Shown here one piece after another: positions 47,392-57,103 of a DNA stretch of 64,000 bases. The stretch comes from Modicisalibacter xianhensis. Lineage in GTDB: Bacteria > Pseudomonadota > Gammaproteobacteria > Pseudomonadales > Halomonadaceae. Location of the stretch: the NCBI RefSeq assembly GCF_900113605.1, contig NZ_FOPY01000009.1, positions 124,001 through 188,000 of the forward strand, written 5' to 3'. The stretch's first letter is position 1; each line of letters begins with the position of its first letter. The translations under genes and the position numbers were made by a program. The notes under the pieces were generated by a model that saw nothing but the letters and a program-made list of their open reading frames with translations, was not told the DNA's origin and did not search any database.

Positions 47392-47997
47392 ATGGGCAAC
47401 AGGGAAACCGATCAGCAGCTTGTCGAACGGGCCCAGCAAGGGGATACGCGGGCATTCGACCTGCTGGTCAAGAAATATCAGCACAAGATCATAGGCCTGA
47501 TCGGGCGCTATGTGCATGATCATGCCGAAGTGCAGGATGTCGCTCAGGAAGCCTTCATCAAGGCCTATCGGGCACTGGACAAGTTCCGCTCGGAAAGCGC
47601 CTTTTATACCTGGATGTATCGGATTGCCATCAACACGGCAAAGAATTATCTCGTTTCCAAGGGACGCCGCCCTCCTGGAAGTGACCTGGATATCGGGGAT
47701 GCCGAGATCGTCGATCAGAGTGGCCGTTTGGCGGATATCGAAACGCCCGAAGCCTCGGTGTCGCGCGACCAGCTCGAAGCGGCCGTTTTCGAGGCGCTGG
47801 AAAACCTGCCTGAGGATCTGCGCACGGCAATCACGCTGCGTGAACTCGACGGCCTGTCATATGAAGACATCGCCAACATCATGCAATGTCCCGTGGGGAC
47901 GGTTCGCTCACGCATATTTCGCGCCCGTGAAGCCGTGGACAAGCATATCCAGCCCTATGTAGGCACCGCACGCACGAAAGACCTGATGCAGGAATGA
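47392..47997 (+). CDS. rpoE: RNA polymerase sigma-E factor (RpoE/AlgU)
   Basis: This ECF sigma factor directs the envelope-stress response. Region 2 contains YVHDHAEVQDVAQEAFIKAYRALDKFR and region 4 contains LRELDGLSYEDIANIMQCPVGTVRSRIFRAREA, here named in parts. The protein has 201 residues and is very close to AlgU and RpoE. The start has a GGGGAGAGAG ribosome site. It heads the module with the anti-sigma factor, RseB, RseC and the MucD protease. Confidence 0.97.
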   Translation: MGNRETDQQLVERAQQGDTRAFDLLVKKYQHKIIGLIGRYVHDHAEVQDVAQEAFIKAYRALDKFRSESAFYTWMYRIAINTAKNYLVSKGRRPPGSDLDIGDAEIVDQSGRLADIETPEASVSRDQLEAAVFEALENLPEDLRTAITLRELDGLSYEDIANIMQCPVGTVRSRIFRAREAVDKHIQPYVGTARTKDLMQE

Positions 47998-48188
47998 TGC
48001 TGAAAACTTTTTTCGTGAAACGACTGAACTGTCGGGCGCCTGTAGCGTCTCAATGGGTGTTCGCGCCCCAAGGGTGCGGGGGAGATGATGCCGGCATCCC
48101 TGAATGCCAGGGCATGATTCGTAACAGGCTGATAATAATGGATCGGAGCATTCCGACCAATCGCATTGGCGAGTATGAGGGTGTGAGG

Positions 48189-48887
48189 ATGAAGGACAAT
48201 CTGCGCGAATCGCTGTCCGCGTTGATGGACAACGAAGGCGATGAACTCGAATTGCGACGCGTGCTCAAGGTACTCGACGATTCGCCTGACGCCGCTGAGC
48301 GATGGCGCCGTTACCACCTGGCCCGCAGCCTCATGCAGCGTGACCGCGAGATCGACGTCAGTACCGACCTTTCGGCGGGTATCATGGCTCGCATCCAGGA
48401 CGAGCCGGTTCCGTACGCTGCCGCCGCCCCCTCGCAGACGCGTCGCCATGGCTCATTTTCTTTCGCTGGCAGTGCAGCGGTTGCTGCAGCTGTGTCTCTG
48501 ATGGTCATCACCGGTGTCCAATTCTATAACGGCTTCGGTGCTGGCGAGCCTGCCGAGGTAGCGGGTGGCAATGCCGGCAGCACGGCAACTATGCCTGCCT
48601 CGTCACCTCCCATGACCAATGAATCACTGGCGATGCCCGTCGGCTCCCCCCTGTTCCAGACCTCGCCGATGCTGGGCGATGGGTTGATGTCCGTAGGAGC
48701 CAATGGCGGTAACATGCCGTTGTTCATGTCACCGAACCAGCGTCAGTCGCAGCGTGCCGACCTCGAGCAGGCCCGGCTGTTGCAGTCCTATCTGGATCGG
48801 CATGCCGATAGTGCTGCCTATCGTTCCGGCGAGGCCTGGATGCCGTTGCTGCGCGCCTCTGCACAGGAATCGCTGAGTACTCGTTGA
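48189..48887 (+). CDS. rseA: Anti-sigma-E factor RseA/MucA
   Basis: RseA holds sigma-E at the inner membrane until cut by site-1 and site-2 proteases. The 232-residue protein has a cytoplasmic sigma-binding domain (residues 1-80, with ESLSALMDNEGDELELRRVL and WRRYHLARSLM). One membrane helix follows (about residues 92-112), then a periplasmic part of 120 residues rich in Met, Pro and Ser. ATG 48189 has two GAGG sites. The gap from rpoE is unusually long at 191 bases. The stop shares a base with the rseB start. Confidence 0.92.
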   Translation: MKDNLRESLSALMDNEGDELELRRVLKVLDDSPDAAERWRRYHLARSLMQRDREIDVSTDLSAGIMARIQDEPVPYAAAAPSQTRRHGSFSFAGSAAVAAAVSLMVITGVQFYNGFGAGEPAEVAGGNAGSTATMPASSPPMTNESLAMPVGSPLFQTSPMLGDGLMSVGANGGNMPLFMSPNQRQSQRADLEQARLLQSYLDRHADSAAYRSGEAWMPLLRASAQESLSTR

Positions 48888-49870
48888 TGGTCAGGTCACG
48901 TTTCGTTGCCTGTACGGTCGCTGCTCTCTCCCTGTCCTGGTTCCCTGGCGTGGCTAGCGCCGAATCCGGCAAGGGATTCGAATGTCGTCAGATGGCCGAG
49001 ATGCCGATACCCGCAACGGCGACTGAATGGCTCGAGCGGAGCATGTTGGCGGGGCATTGCTACATCTTTCAGGCGCGAGCCGTTCGTATCAGCCGTGAAG
49101 GCGTGCGAACACTGGCGTTGTCACATGACATCCGCGATGGTGTCGTGCGGGAGGTAGCCAGCTACCTCGACGGTCCTCCTGTGGTCTACGAGCGACACGG
49201 CAAGATCGTCGAGGGTCAGGGCGTCAGCGGGGATGCAAGGTCGATTGCTCCCTCATTGGACGCAGGGAGTATCCCTCAGTATTACCGCTTGACACTGGGT
49301 GGCGAAGAGCGCATTGCCGGACGCCGCAGTGTTCGTCTGGATGTCGAGCCGTTGGACAATCTCCGCTATGGCCATCGCCTGTGGCTAGATACCCAGACGG
49401 GGCTTCCACTGAAACAGGTACTCCTCGACGTCGACGGTCGTATACTGGAAACCTTCCAGATGACCGAGCTGGTCGACCCCTCGCTCTACGATCAGGCTGT
49501 ATCCTTCGCAACGCTGGATTCCCGTCCCGAGGGGCCATGGCAGCCTGGCTGGGTTCCGTCGGGATACCAGTCGGTACCGCTGCCTGACCCCAGCGATGCG
49601 CCGGGGAGTGCCTTGTCGCATCGGTTGTACAGTGACGGCCTGTCGAGTTTCAGCTTGTTCATCGAGCCCTTGGCCGGTAATTCCCCGGCGCTGCGGCCTG
49701 GGCTGCATCGGCTCGGTATTTCCTATGCTGCCGTTCGCCATCTACCGCTTGACGGTCGCCTGATGCAGATCGTCGTGATGGGCGAGTTGCCGCCTCAGGT
49801 GTTGGTACGTGTGGCTGCGGAACTACAGTACCAGCCGGATGCCGGTCGTACTGCCTCTTCCTCGTCGTGA
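48887..49870 (+). CDS. rseB: Sigma-E regulatory protein RseB/MucB
   Basis: This periplasmic protein binds RseA and shields it from cleavage until misfolded lipopolysaccharide or proteins are sensed. It has a signal peptide (cut after VASA) and then the LolA-like first domain and a smaller C-terminal domain (SSFSLFIEPLAG, RHLPLDGRLMQIVVMGELPP). The 327-residue length is typical. The ATG at 48887 overlaps the rseA stop (TGATG). Confidence 0.93.
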   Translation: MVRSRFVACTVAALSLSWFPGVASAESGKGFECRQMAEMPIPATATEWLERSMLAGHCYIFQARAVRISREGVRTLALSHDIRDGVVREVASYLDGPPVVYERHGKIVEGQGVSGDARSIAPSLDAGSIPQYYRLTLGGEERIAGRRSVRLDVEPLDNLRYGHRLWLDTQTGLPLKQVLLDVDGRILETFQMTELVDPSLYDQAVSFATLDSRPEGPWQPGWVPSGYQSVPLPDPSDAPGSALSHRLYSDGLSSFSLFIEPLAGNSPALRPGLHRLGISYAAVRHLPLDGRLMQIVVMGELPPQVLVRVAAELQYQPDAGRTASSSS

Positions 49871-50340
49871 TACCTGCCATGCGACAAGCAGCGGATGCTG
49901 ACTGGCTGGAGGCCTCGGCTCGTGTGGTAGATGTCTTCCCCGGTGGAGTCTGGGTCGAAACGCAGGAACAGGCAGGGTGCCATGGTTGTGCCGCACGCGG
50001 TTCCTGCGGCTCGGGGCTGCTCGCTCGCTGGAGGGCTCGTCCTCGGCTGAAGGTTGTCACTTCCCAAGGGTTCCAGGTGGGGGACAGCGTACGTCTCAGG
50101 ATACCTGCCCGGAGCCTCCTTAGTGCTGCTCTCGTTGCCTATGCCTGGCCACTGCTTTTTGCCGTGGTGGCCGGAAGCGTTGCCGAATCGTTGGCTGCGC
50201 CAGGGCATGTCGTCGTGCCAATGATGTTTGTCGCTGGCTTGATCGTTGGTGTTGGCGTATCGCGTTGGCATGGCTGGCGCTGGCGTCGCCGACATGGCCC
50301 TCAATTGCTGGTGCAGGCGTCTGCCATCTCGCGGTTGTGA
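49867..50340 (+). CDS. rseC: RseC/MucC family membrane protein
   Basis: This inner-membrane protein of 157 residues modulates sigma-E and SoxR reduction. The cysteine motif C-x2-C-x5-C (GCHGCAARGSC) near residue 40 and two membrane helices (about residues 84-125) match the family. A GTG at 49867 overlaps the rseB stop; ATG 49879 is an alternative. Neither has a clear ribosome site. It is the fourth gene of the sigma-E operon. Confidence 0.9.
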   Translation: MIPAMRQAADADWLEASARVVDVFPGGVWVETQEQAGCHGCAARGSCGSGLLARWRARPRLKVVTSQGFQVGDSVRLRIPARSLLSAALVAYAWPLLFAVVAGSVAESLAAPGHVVVPMMFVAGLIVGVGVSRWHGWRWRRRHGPQLLVQASAISRL

Positions 50341-50361
50341 ACGATTTTTGTCCTCGCGATG

Positions 50362-50388
50362 AAACTCTTCCCTTGCCTTGCTATCAAA
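50362..50388 (+). promoter_or_regulatory. Candidate sigma-E promoter of mucD
   Basis: AAACTC (50362-50367), a 16-base spacer and TCAAA (50384-50388) resemble the GAACTT-N16-TCNNA sigma-E/AlgU pattern. It lies about 100 bases before mucD, a known sigma-E target in related bacteria. Confidence 0.45.
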
Positions 50389-50399
50389 TTTTGCGTTCC

Positions 50400-50434
50400 G
50401 AGGGTCAGCGGGCCACTTCGACCCGCTAACCCTC
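50400..50434 (+). repeat. Hairpin in the rseC-mucD gap
   Basis: Two six-base arms on each side (GAGGGT, AGCGGG against CCCGCT, ACCCTC) form a 12-pair stem with one opposed C-A and a nine-base loop. No T run follows. It may be a leader structure of mucD or slow transcription coming from rseC. Confidence 0.5.
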
Positions 50435-50491
50435 TGACAATGACAAGGCTGTAATTTGCTTAAGCTCAAGAGCACGAAGCGGGAGTACCCA

Positions 50492-51913
50492 ATGCAACGC
50501 ATTAAACGACAATTCTCCGTGTGGCTGTTGCTGCTGGTCGCTACGCTCGGTATGCAGGCCGCGCAGGCTCGGGAGTTGCCCGATTTTACCGAGTTGGTCA
50601 AGCAGGCGGCGCCGGGGGTGGTCAATATTTCCACGACACGTCAGGTCGAGCGTCGTAGCATGCCGTTCTCCGGTCCACAGGGGCAGGAAATCCCTGAAAT
50701 CTTCCGCCACTTCTTCGGTGATCAGATTCCCTTCGGGCAGGGTGGCATTCCTGGCGGCTCGGAAGAGCGCCATTCGCTGGGCTCCGGCTTCATCATCGAC
50801 AAGGAGGGCTACATCCTGACCAACGCGCATGTGGTCGATGGGGCCGATGAAGTGGTTGTCCGTCTCAATGACCGGCGTGAACTCAATGCCGAGGTGGTCG
50901 GTTCCGATGCCAAGACCGATGTTGCTTTGCTGAAGGTGGATGCCAAGGATTTGCCAACGCTCAATATCGGTGATTCCAATCAGCTCGAGGTAGGTGAGTG
51001 GGTTGCAGCTATTGGCTCCCCGTTCGGTTTCGACCATTCGGTCACGTCCGGTATCGTCAGTGCCATCGATCGCACCCTGCCAAGCGATGCCTATGTGCCT
51101 TTCATCCAGACTGATGTAGCGATCAACCCGGGCAACTCCGGCGGTCCGCTATTCAACCTCGATGGCCAGGTGGTCGGCATCAACTCGCAGATCTTCACCC
51201 GCAGCGGCGGGTTCATGGGCTTGTCCTTCGCCATTCCTATCAATGTAGCCATGGACATTGCCGACCAGTTGCGTTCGGAAGGTCGCGTCAGCCGTGGTTG
51301 GTTGGGTGTGGTGATCCAGCCGGTATCGCGTGATCTGGCGGAGTCCTTTGGCCTGGATGGTGCCAAGGGGGCCTTGATTGCGGAAGTCGCTCCCGACACA
51401 CCGGCCGCCGATGCTGGACTCAAGGCCGGGGACATTATCCTGTCGGTGAACGGGGAGGAAGTCGACCGTTCCACAACGTTGCCGCGCCTGATCGGCCGTG
51501 CCAGCCCGGGTAGCAAGGTCGAGCTCGAGGTGCTGCGCAATGGCGAGCGTGTCGACGAGACCGTCACCGTGGGTGACTGGCCTCAAGAAGCCCAAGCTGG
51601 TACCTCCGGTGCTGGGCAGGATCCCCAGTCTCGCCTGGGTGTAACAGTAGCGGCACTGGAAAAGGAACAGCTTGAGCGTCTCGATCTCGAGTCCGGGGTG
51701 CGCGTGGTTCAGGTCGATCCGGCCGGTGTCGCGGCCAAGGCGGGTGTCAGTGCGGGAGACATTATCGTGTCGCTGGATCAGCAGGACATCGACTCTCCCG
51801 AGCAACTGGCCGAAGTGATTGGTCAGGTGGAAGGCAATCGTGCCGTGCCGTTGCGCCTGTATCGTGACGGTCGCTCACTGTTCGTTGCCCTGCGCCTGGG
51901 CAACGACGAGTAA
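50492..51913 (+). CDS. mucD: Periplasmic serine protease MucD (DegP/HtrA family)
   Basis: This periplasmic chaperone-protease degrades damaged proteins and belongs to the sigma-E regulon. It has a signal peptide (cut after QAAQA) and a trypsin-like domain with His in LTNAHVVDG, Asp in KTDVALLKV and Ser in NPGNSGGPLF. Two PDZ domains follow (about residues 270-360 and 385-470). The 473-residue length matches MucD. ATG 50492 follows a GGGAG site; an upstream ATG at 50456 has none. A GC-rich terminator-like hairpin follows the gene. Confidence 0.96.
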   Translation: MQRIKRQFSVWLLLLVATLGMQAAQARELPDFTELVKQAAPGVVNISTTRQVERRSMPFSGPQGQEIPEIFRHFFGDQIPFGQGGIPGGSEERHSLGSGFIIDKEGYILTNAHVVDGADEVVVRLNDRRELNAEVVGSDAKTDVALLKVDAKDLPTLNIGDSNQLEVGEWVAAIGSPFGFDHSVTSGIVSAIDRTLPSDAYVPFIQTDVAINPGNSGGPLFNLDGQVVGINSQIFTRSGGFMGLSFAIPINVAMDIADQLRSEGRVSRGWLGVVIQPVSRDLAESFGLDGAKGALIAEVAPDTPAADAGLKAGDIILSVNGEEVDRSTTLPRLIGRASPGSKVELEVLRNGERVDETVTVGDWPQEAQAGTSGAGQDPQSRLGVTVAALEKEQLERLDLESGVRVVQVDPAGVAAKAGVSAGDIIVSLDQQDIDSPEQLAEVIGQVEGNRAVPLRLYRDGRSLFVALRLGNDE

Positions 51914-51942
51914 GCGCGGCAAGACGCTGTATCAGGAATTGC

Positions 51943-51971
51943 GACGGGGCCCGACGGCCCCGTCGTCGTTT
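51943..51971 (+). terminator. Terminator of mucD
   Basis: A perfect 9-base-pair GC-rich stem (51943-51951 and 51956-51964) with a CGAC loop is followed by GTCGTTT. The T run is short, but the position right after mucD fits. Confidence 0.65.
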
Positions 51972-52087
51972 GGGCATCAGGCGGGCAGGCTTGCTGTCCT
52001 TGGTGCCGGCTTGTCGGTACAATGGCCGCAAATTTGCCCGTTGCGCCTGGACAAGGGCGCGCAACCAGTATGGCGGATATAGGTTAA

Positions 52088-53905
52088 ATGACAGACAAGG
52101 CAAGTCCCGGTCGCATCAAGCACATTCGAAACTTCTCGATCATCGCGCACATCGATCATGGTAAGTCGACGTTGGCTGATCGCATCATACAGATATGCGG
52201 TGGCTTGACAGAGCGCGAATTGAAAGAGCAGGTGCTCGACTCGATGGATATCGAGCGCGAAAGGGGCATCACTATCAAGGCCCAGTCGGTCACACTCGAC
52301 TACAAGGCCGAGAACGGCGAAATCTACCAGCTCAATTTCATCGATACCCCCGGGCATGTCGACTTCTCCTATGAGGTCTCGCGCTCGCTTTATGCTTGCG
52401 AGGGGGCATTGCTGGTCGTCGATGCGGCCCAGGGCGTCGAGGCTCAGTCGGTCGCCAACTGCTATACGGCGATTGCCCAGAACCTGGAAGTCCTGCCGGT
52501 GCTCAACAAGATCGACCTGCCACAGGCCGATCCGGATCGCGTTGCCCAGGAAATTGAAGAAATCATCGGCCTTGATGCCGTGGATGCCTGTCAGGTCTCG
52601 GCCAAGACGGGAATTGGCATGGAGGGATTGCTCGAGAGGCTGGTGCGCGACATTCCGCCCCCCAAGGGTGATGTCGATGGCCCACTTCAGGCATTGATCG
52701 TCGACTCCTGGTTCGACAACTACCTCGGCGTCGTGTCGCTGGTGCGTATCTTCGACGGCACGCTGAAGAAAGGCGACAAGATCCGCATGAAGTCCACCGG
52801 TCGCGACTGGGATGTCACCGAGGTGGGTATCTTCACCCCCAAGCGCCATCAGACCGGCATTCTGCGTGCAGGTGAGGTTGGCTTCGTGGTGGCCGGTATC
52901 AAGGACATTCATGGTGCGCCGGTCGGGGATACCATTACCCATGCCAAGACGCCCGATGTGCCTCGACTGCCCGGCTTTCAGAAGGTCAAGCCACAGGTTT
53001 ACGCCGGCATGTTCCCGGTCAGCGCCGACGACTACGAAGATTTCCGTGACGCACTGGAGAAACTGGCGCTCAACGATGCCTCGCTGGACTACGAGCCGGA
53101 AAATTCCGATGCGCTCGGCTTCGGTTTCCGTGTGGGCTTCCTCGGAACGCTGCACATGGAAATCATCCAGGAGCGGCTCGAGCGCGAATATGACCTTGAC
53201 CTCCTTACCACGGCACCGACGGTGGTCTATGAGCTCGTCATGGACAATGACGAGATCCGCTACGTTTCCAACCCGTCCAAGTTGCCCGACATGGCCAATG
53301 TCGACGAGATGCGCGAGCCCATCGTGCGTGCGAGCATCCTCGTGCCACAGGAGTTCGTGGGCAATGTCATTGCCGAGTGCGAACAGCGGCGCGGCGTTCA
53401 GCTCGACATGCAGTTCCTGGGCAATCAGATCCAGCTCACCTATGAACTGCCGATGAGCGAGGTCGTCATGGACTTCTTCGATCGCCTGAAGTCGATCTCG
53501 CGTGGCTATGCCTCCCTCGATTACAGTTTCGAACGTTTCCAGGCAGCCAAGCTGGTACGTCTGGACGTGTTGATCAACGGCGACAAGGTTGACGCGCTGG
53601 CTGCCATCATCCATCGCGATCATGCCCATGGACGTGGGCGTATCCTGGTCGAAAAGATGAAAGAGCTGATTCCCCGCCAGATGTTCGACGTTGCCATCCA
53701 GGCCGCTATCGGTGGCCAGGTCGTGGCCCGGTCGACCGTCAAGGCGCTGCGCAAGAACGTCACGGCCAAGTGCTACGGCGGCGATGTCACGCGCAAGAAG
53801 AAGCTTCTCGAAAAGCAGAAAGCGGGCAAGAAGCGCATGAAGCAGGTCGGTAGAGTGGAGATTCCTCAGGACGCCTTCCTTGCCGTGCTCAAGGTGAACG
53901 ACTAG
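52088..53905 (+). CDS. lepA: Elongation factor 4 (LepA)
   Basis: This ribosome-associated GTPase can back-translocate ribosomes and helps ribosome assembly. G motifs are [21 protein letters not shown], and NKIDLPQA. The C-terminal half has the domains specific to LepA and ends in [16 protein letters not shown]. The protein has 605 residues. A possible -10 (TACAAT, 52018-52023) is present without a convincing -35. lepB follows 14 bases later. Confidence 0.98.
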   Translation: MTDKASPGRIKHIRNFSIIAHIDHGKSTLADRIIQICGGLTERELKEQVLDSMDIERERGITIKAQSVTLDYKAENGEIYQLNFIDTPGHVDFSYEVSRSLYACEGALLVVDAAQGVEAQSVANCYTAIAQNLEVLPVLNKIDLPQADPDRVAQEIEEIIGLDAVDACQVSAKTGIGMEGLLERLVRDIPPPKGDVDGPLQALIVDSWFDNYLGVVSLVRIFDGTLKKGDKIRMKSTGRDWDVTEVGIFTPKRHQTGILRAGEVGFVVAGIKDIHGAPVGDTITHAKTPDVPRLPGFQKVKPQVYAGMFPVSADDYEDFRDALEKLALNDASLDYEPENSDALGFGFRVGFLGTLHMEIIQERLEREYDLDLLTTAPTVVYELVMDNDEIRYVSNPSKLPDMANVDEMREPIVRASILVPQEFVGNVIAECEQRRGVQLDMQFLGNQIQLTYELPMSEVVMDFFDRLKSISRGYASLDYSFERFQAAKLVRLDVLINGDKVDALAAIIHRDHAHGRGRILVEKMKELIPRQMFDVAIQAAIGGQVVARSTVKALRKNVTAKCYGGDVTRKKKLLEKQKAGKKRMKQVGRVEIPQDAFLAVLKVND

Positions 53906-53919
53906 GACATACGAGACTC

Positions 53920-54723
53920 ATGGATTTTTCGCTGCTTTTGGTGGTGGCTGTCGCCGTCACGGGGTTGGTCTGGCTGTTGGATGCGGTTTGGTGGCGGCGT
54001 CATCGTCAAGCAAGGTTGGCTACTGCCGAGGCGAGTGCGGGAGCGCCATTGGAGCCCCAGGCGCGCCGCAAGTTGGCCAAGGAGCCTTGGCCGGTCGACT
54101 ATGCGCGCTCCTTCTTTCCCGTGCTGCTCGTGGTTCTGGTGCTGCGGAGTTTCGTGATAGAGCCGTTCCAGATTCCCTCGGGCTCGATGCGGCCGACATT
54201 GAAAGTGGGCGATTTCATTCTGGTCAACAAGTTCACCTATGGTTTGCGCCTACCGGTGTTGCATACCGAGATCGTCGATCTGGGCGAGCCCGAGCGGGGT
54301 GACGTCATGGTATTCCGTTTCCCGGAGGAGCCCTCGGTCAACTTCATCAAGCGAGTGGTCGGCCTGCCCGGCGATCATATCCGCTATGAGGACAAGCAGC
54401 TCTATGTGAACGGTGAGCCCGTGCCCAAGCAACTGCTCGATGCAACACCCGAGGAGGCTCCGGGAGAGTTGCTGTTCGAGGAGAAACTGGGCGAGCACGT
54501 TCATGGCCTCTACAACAATCCCCGGGACCCGGGCCCGCAAGTGCGTGAGCTGGTCGTTCCCGAGGGGCACTATTTCATGATGGGCGACAACCGTGATCAT
54601 TCGAATGACAGCCGCTACTGGGGCTTCGTCCCGCAAGAGAACATTGTCGGCAAGGCTTTCGCCGTATGGATGCACTGGGATGGCGGCCTGCCCAGCTTCT
54701 CGACGGTACGCGCCATCGAATGA
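53920..54723 (+). CDS. lepB: Signal peptidase I
   Basis: LepB cuts signal peptides from exported proteins in the inner membrane. It has a membrane helix at the N-terminus and a second near residue 70. The catalytic Ser is in QIPSGSMRPTL and the Lys in NFIKRVVGLPGD. The C-terminal GHYFMMGDNRDHSNDSR block is diagnostic. The 267-residue length is on the short side for gammaproteobacteria, which often exceed 280. The lepA-lepB-rnc-era order is conserved. Confidence 0.97.
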   Translation: MDFSLLLVVAVAVTGLVWLLDAVWWRRHRQARLATAEASAGAPLEPQARRKLAKEPWPVDYARSFFPVLLVVLVLRSFVIEPFQIPSGSMRPTLKVGDFILVNKFTYGLRLPVLHTEIVDLGEPERGDVMVFRFPEEPSVNFIKRVVGLPGDHIRYEDKQLYVNGEPVPKQLLDATPEEAPGELLFEEKLGEHVHGLYNNPRDPGPQVRELVVPEGHYFMMGDNRDHSNDSRYWGFVPQENIVGKAFAVWMHWDGGLPSFSTVRAIE

Positions 54724-54775
54724 ACCGGCCGGGGATATCCGGCATGCCCAAGCCAATCGATAAAGCAGGTGTTTC

Positions 54776-55465
54776 GTGAGTACCTCTCATCAAGCCTTCA
54801 GCCGACGGATCGGCCATTCCTTTCGCGATCTTTCCTTGTTGGAGCTGGCATTGACCCACCGCAGCTATGGTGGAGACAACAACGAAAGGCTGGAGTTTCT
54901 GGGCGATTCCATCGTCAACTTCGTCATTGGCGAAGCCCTTTTCCAACGCTTTCCCCAGGCTCGGGAGGGGCAATTGTCGCGCCTTCGCGCACGGCTGGTG
55001 AAAGGCCAGACCCTGGCGGAGCTGGCTCGGGAATTCTCCGTCGGCGAACAGTTGCGTCTCGGGTCGGGGGAAATGAAAAGCGGCGGCTTTCGGCGCGACT
55101 CGATCCTCGCGGATGCCGTCGAAGCCCTGATCGGGGCGATCTACCTGGATGCCGGCATGGACGTCGCCAAGGCGCGGGTTCTGTCCTGGTACGGCACGCG
55201 GCTCGAGTCGATCGACCTGCAGGATACCCAGAAGGATCCCAAGACTCGCTTGCAGGAATTCCTTCAGTCGCGCCAAGCGGCATTGCCGCGTTATGAGGTG
55301 ACGAGTGTGGAGGGCGAGGCTCATGCCCAGACGTTTACCGTCGAATGCCACGTCGACATGATCGACAAGCACACCATCGGCATCGGCACCAGTCGTCGCC
55401 ATGCCGAGCAGGAAGCGGCCGAAAAAGCGCTGTCCCTGCTCGAACCGAAAGGAGGTCGCGCATGA
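54776..55465 (+). CDS. rnc: Ribonuclease III
   Basis: Rnc cuts double-stranded RNA in rRNA precursors and mRNA. The signature [14 protein letters not shown] lies near residue 37, with a second catalytic cluster at [18 protein letters not shown]. The C-terminal double-stranded RNA-binding domain ends [13 protein letters not shown]. It has 229 residues and a GTG start at 54776. The stop overlaps the era start (ATGA). Confidence 0.97.
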   Translation: MSTSHQAFSRRIGHSFRDLSLLELALTHRSYGGDNNERLEFLGDSIVNFVIGEALFQRFPQAREGQLSRLRARLVKGQTLAELAREFSVGEQLRLGSGEMKSGGFRRDSILADAVEALIGAIYLDAGMDVAKARVLSWYGTRLESIDLQDTQKDPKTRLQEFLQSRQAALPRYEVTSVEGEAHAQTFTVECHVDMIDKHTIGIGTSRRHAEQEAAEKALSLLEPKGGRA

Positions 55466-56361
55466 CCCAGACATGTGGTTTCGTGGCGATTGTCGGCCGG
55501 CCCAATGTCGGCAAGTCGACCTTGATGAACCGAATCCTCGGTCAGAAGATATCCATCACCTCCCGGCGGCCGCAGACGACGCGACATCAGGTCATGGGTA
55601 TCAAGACCGAAGGCGAAGCCCAGTTCATCTATGTCGATACGCCGGGAATGCACCTCCAGAGCAAGGATCGCAACAAGGCGATCAACCGCTTCATGAACCA
55701 GGCTGCGACCCAGGCCCTGCGTGATGTGGATTGTGTGGTTTTCCTGGTCGACCGGACGCGCTGGACACAGGAAGACGACATCGTCCTCGACAAGCTGACC
55801 CATGTCGAGGCACCGGTCATCCTGGCCGTCAACAAGGTCGACTGGATCGAAAACAAGCAGGATCTCTTGCCCTGGCTCGACCAACTGCAGGCCAAGCGGG
55901 GCTTTGCCGCCATCCTGCCGATCTCCGCCAAGCACGGCACCAATGTGCCCGAACTGGAAGCTGAGGTCGCCAAGTACTTGCCCGAGAGCATTCATTATTT
56001 TCCCGATGACCAGATCACCGACCGCAGCCAGCGTTTTCTGGCCGCCGAGCTGGTGCGCGAAAAGGTCATGCGCCAGCTCGGTGATGAGTTGCCTTACCAG
56101 ATGACGGTGGAAATCGAGGAGTTTCGCGATGAAGGCAGGGTCATACACATCAGTGCGTTGATGCTGGTCGAGCGCCCCGGTCAGAAGAAGATTCTGATCG
56201 GTGAAAATGGCGAGCGGATCAAGAAAATTGGCCGTGAAGCCCGTCTCGACATGGAGAAGGCCTTCGGCGCGAAGGTCATGCTCAACCTGTGGGTCAAGGT
56301 CAAGCGTGGCTGGTCCGATGATGACCGTGCCCTGAAAAGCCTCGGTTACGACCTCGAGTGA
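55462..56361 (+). CDS. era: GTPase Era
   Basis: Era is an essential GTPase in 30S subunit maturation. The P-loop is [11 protein letters not shown], with DTPGMH and NKVDWI as other G motifs, and a C-terminal KH domain ([17 protein letters not shown]). The 299-residue length is normal. ATG 55462 has a GGAGG site and overlaps the rnc stop; recO starts seven bases after its end. Confidence 0.97.
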   Translation: MTQTCGFVAIVGRPNVGKSTLMNRILGQKISITSRRPQTTRHQVMGIKTEGEAQFIYVDTPGMHLQSKDRNKAINRFMNQAATQALRDVDCVVFLVDRTRWTQEDDIVLDKLTHVEAPVILAVNKVDWIENKQDLLPWLDQLQAKRGFAAILPISAKHGTNVPELEAEVAKYLPESIHYFPDDQITDRSQRFLAAELVREKVMRQLGDELPYQMTVEIEEFRDEGRVIHISALMLVERPGQKKILIGENGERIKKIGREARLDMEKAFGAKVMLNLWVKVKRGWSDDDRALKSLGYDLE

Positions 56362-56367
56362 CCCCGC

Positions 56368-57072
56368 ATGCAGCCGCAACCGGCGTATCTGCTTCACAAA
56401 CGTCCTTATCGTGAAACCAGCGCGCTGGTCGAGTTGATCACGCTCGATCATGGGCGCGTGCGTGCCATCGCTCAAGGCGTGCAGCGTGCAGGAAGCAAGA
56501 GTCGCTCACGGTTGCAGCCTTTTGCTCCCTTGCATGTGACCTGGACCGGAACCAACGATCTCAAGCGCCTGCGCCTCATGGAATCGCGAGGCGCGTCGGC
56601 GCTGTTGGCTGGAGAAGGCCTGCTGTGCGGTCTGTATGCCAATGAGCTGTTGAGCCGCGTGTTGCCGGTGGAATTTCCCGTTCCCGAGGTGTTTGCCTTC
56701 TATACGTCGCTGCTGGAGTCGTTGCCCGTACCGGAGCGTCGTGCGCCGGGTCTGCGGCGGCTTGAGCTTGCAGTGCTCGACGCACTGGATGCAGACCCCG
56801 TTTTTCGCGATCTCGAGGATCGCGAGCTGGACCCGCAGGGGCGCTATGTCTATCGTGCCGGTTATCGCCGATTCGCATTAGCGTCGGAAGGGCAGGTGGG
56901 TATCGATGGCCGCACTCTGCGCCTGTTGTCCCAAGGCAGTTGGACCCAGCCTGGATTGGCTGGCGTCGCCAAGGTATTGACTCGCGCAGCCCTGTCCCCT
57001 CTGCTGGGTGACAAGCCGCTGCGCTCGCGGGAACTGATGAAGCAACTGGCAGCCCGCCGACGACCTTCCTGA
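56368..57072 (+). CDS. recO: DNA repair protein RecO
   Basis: RecO helps load RecA onto single-stranded DNA covered by SSB. The 234-residue protein starts with an OB-fold ([19 protein letters not shown], then [11 protein letters not shown]) and continues with a helical domain. No zinc cysteines are visible, as is common in gammaproteobacteria. It lies in the usual rnc-era-recO-pdxJ order. The ribosome site is weak, so it probably relies on era. Confidence 0.94.
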   Translation: MQPQPAYLLHKRPYRETSALVELITLDHGRVRAIAQGVQRAGSKSRSRLQPFAPLHVTWTGTNDLKRLRLMESRGASALLAGEGLLCGLYANELLSRVLPVEFPVPEVFAFYTSLLESLPVPERRAPGLRRLELAVLDALDADPVFRDLEDRELDPQGRYVYRAGYRRFALASEGQVGIDGRTLRLLSQGSWTQPGLAGVAKVLTRAALSPLLGDKPLRSRELMKQLAARRRPS

Positions 57073-57103
57073 CCGACTTTCTATCGATTGCATGGAGTTG
57101 CAC

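Noticed and set aside
51977-53629. Long open frame (550 codons) on the minus strand opposite lepA
   Set aside because: lepA is certain over the whole span, and the antisense product shows only a mirror of its codon bias.
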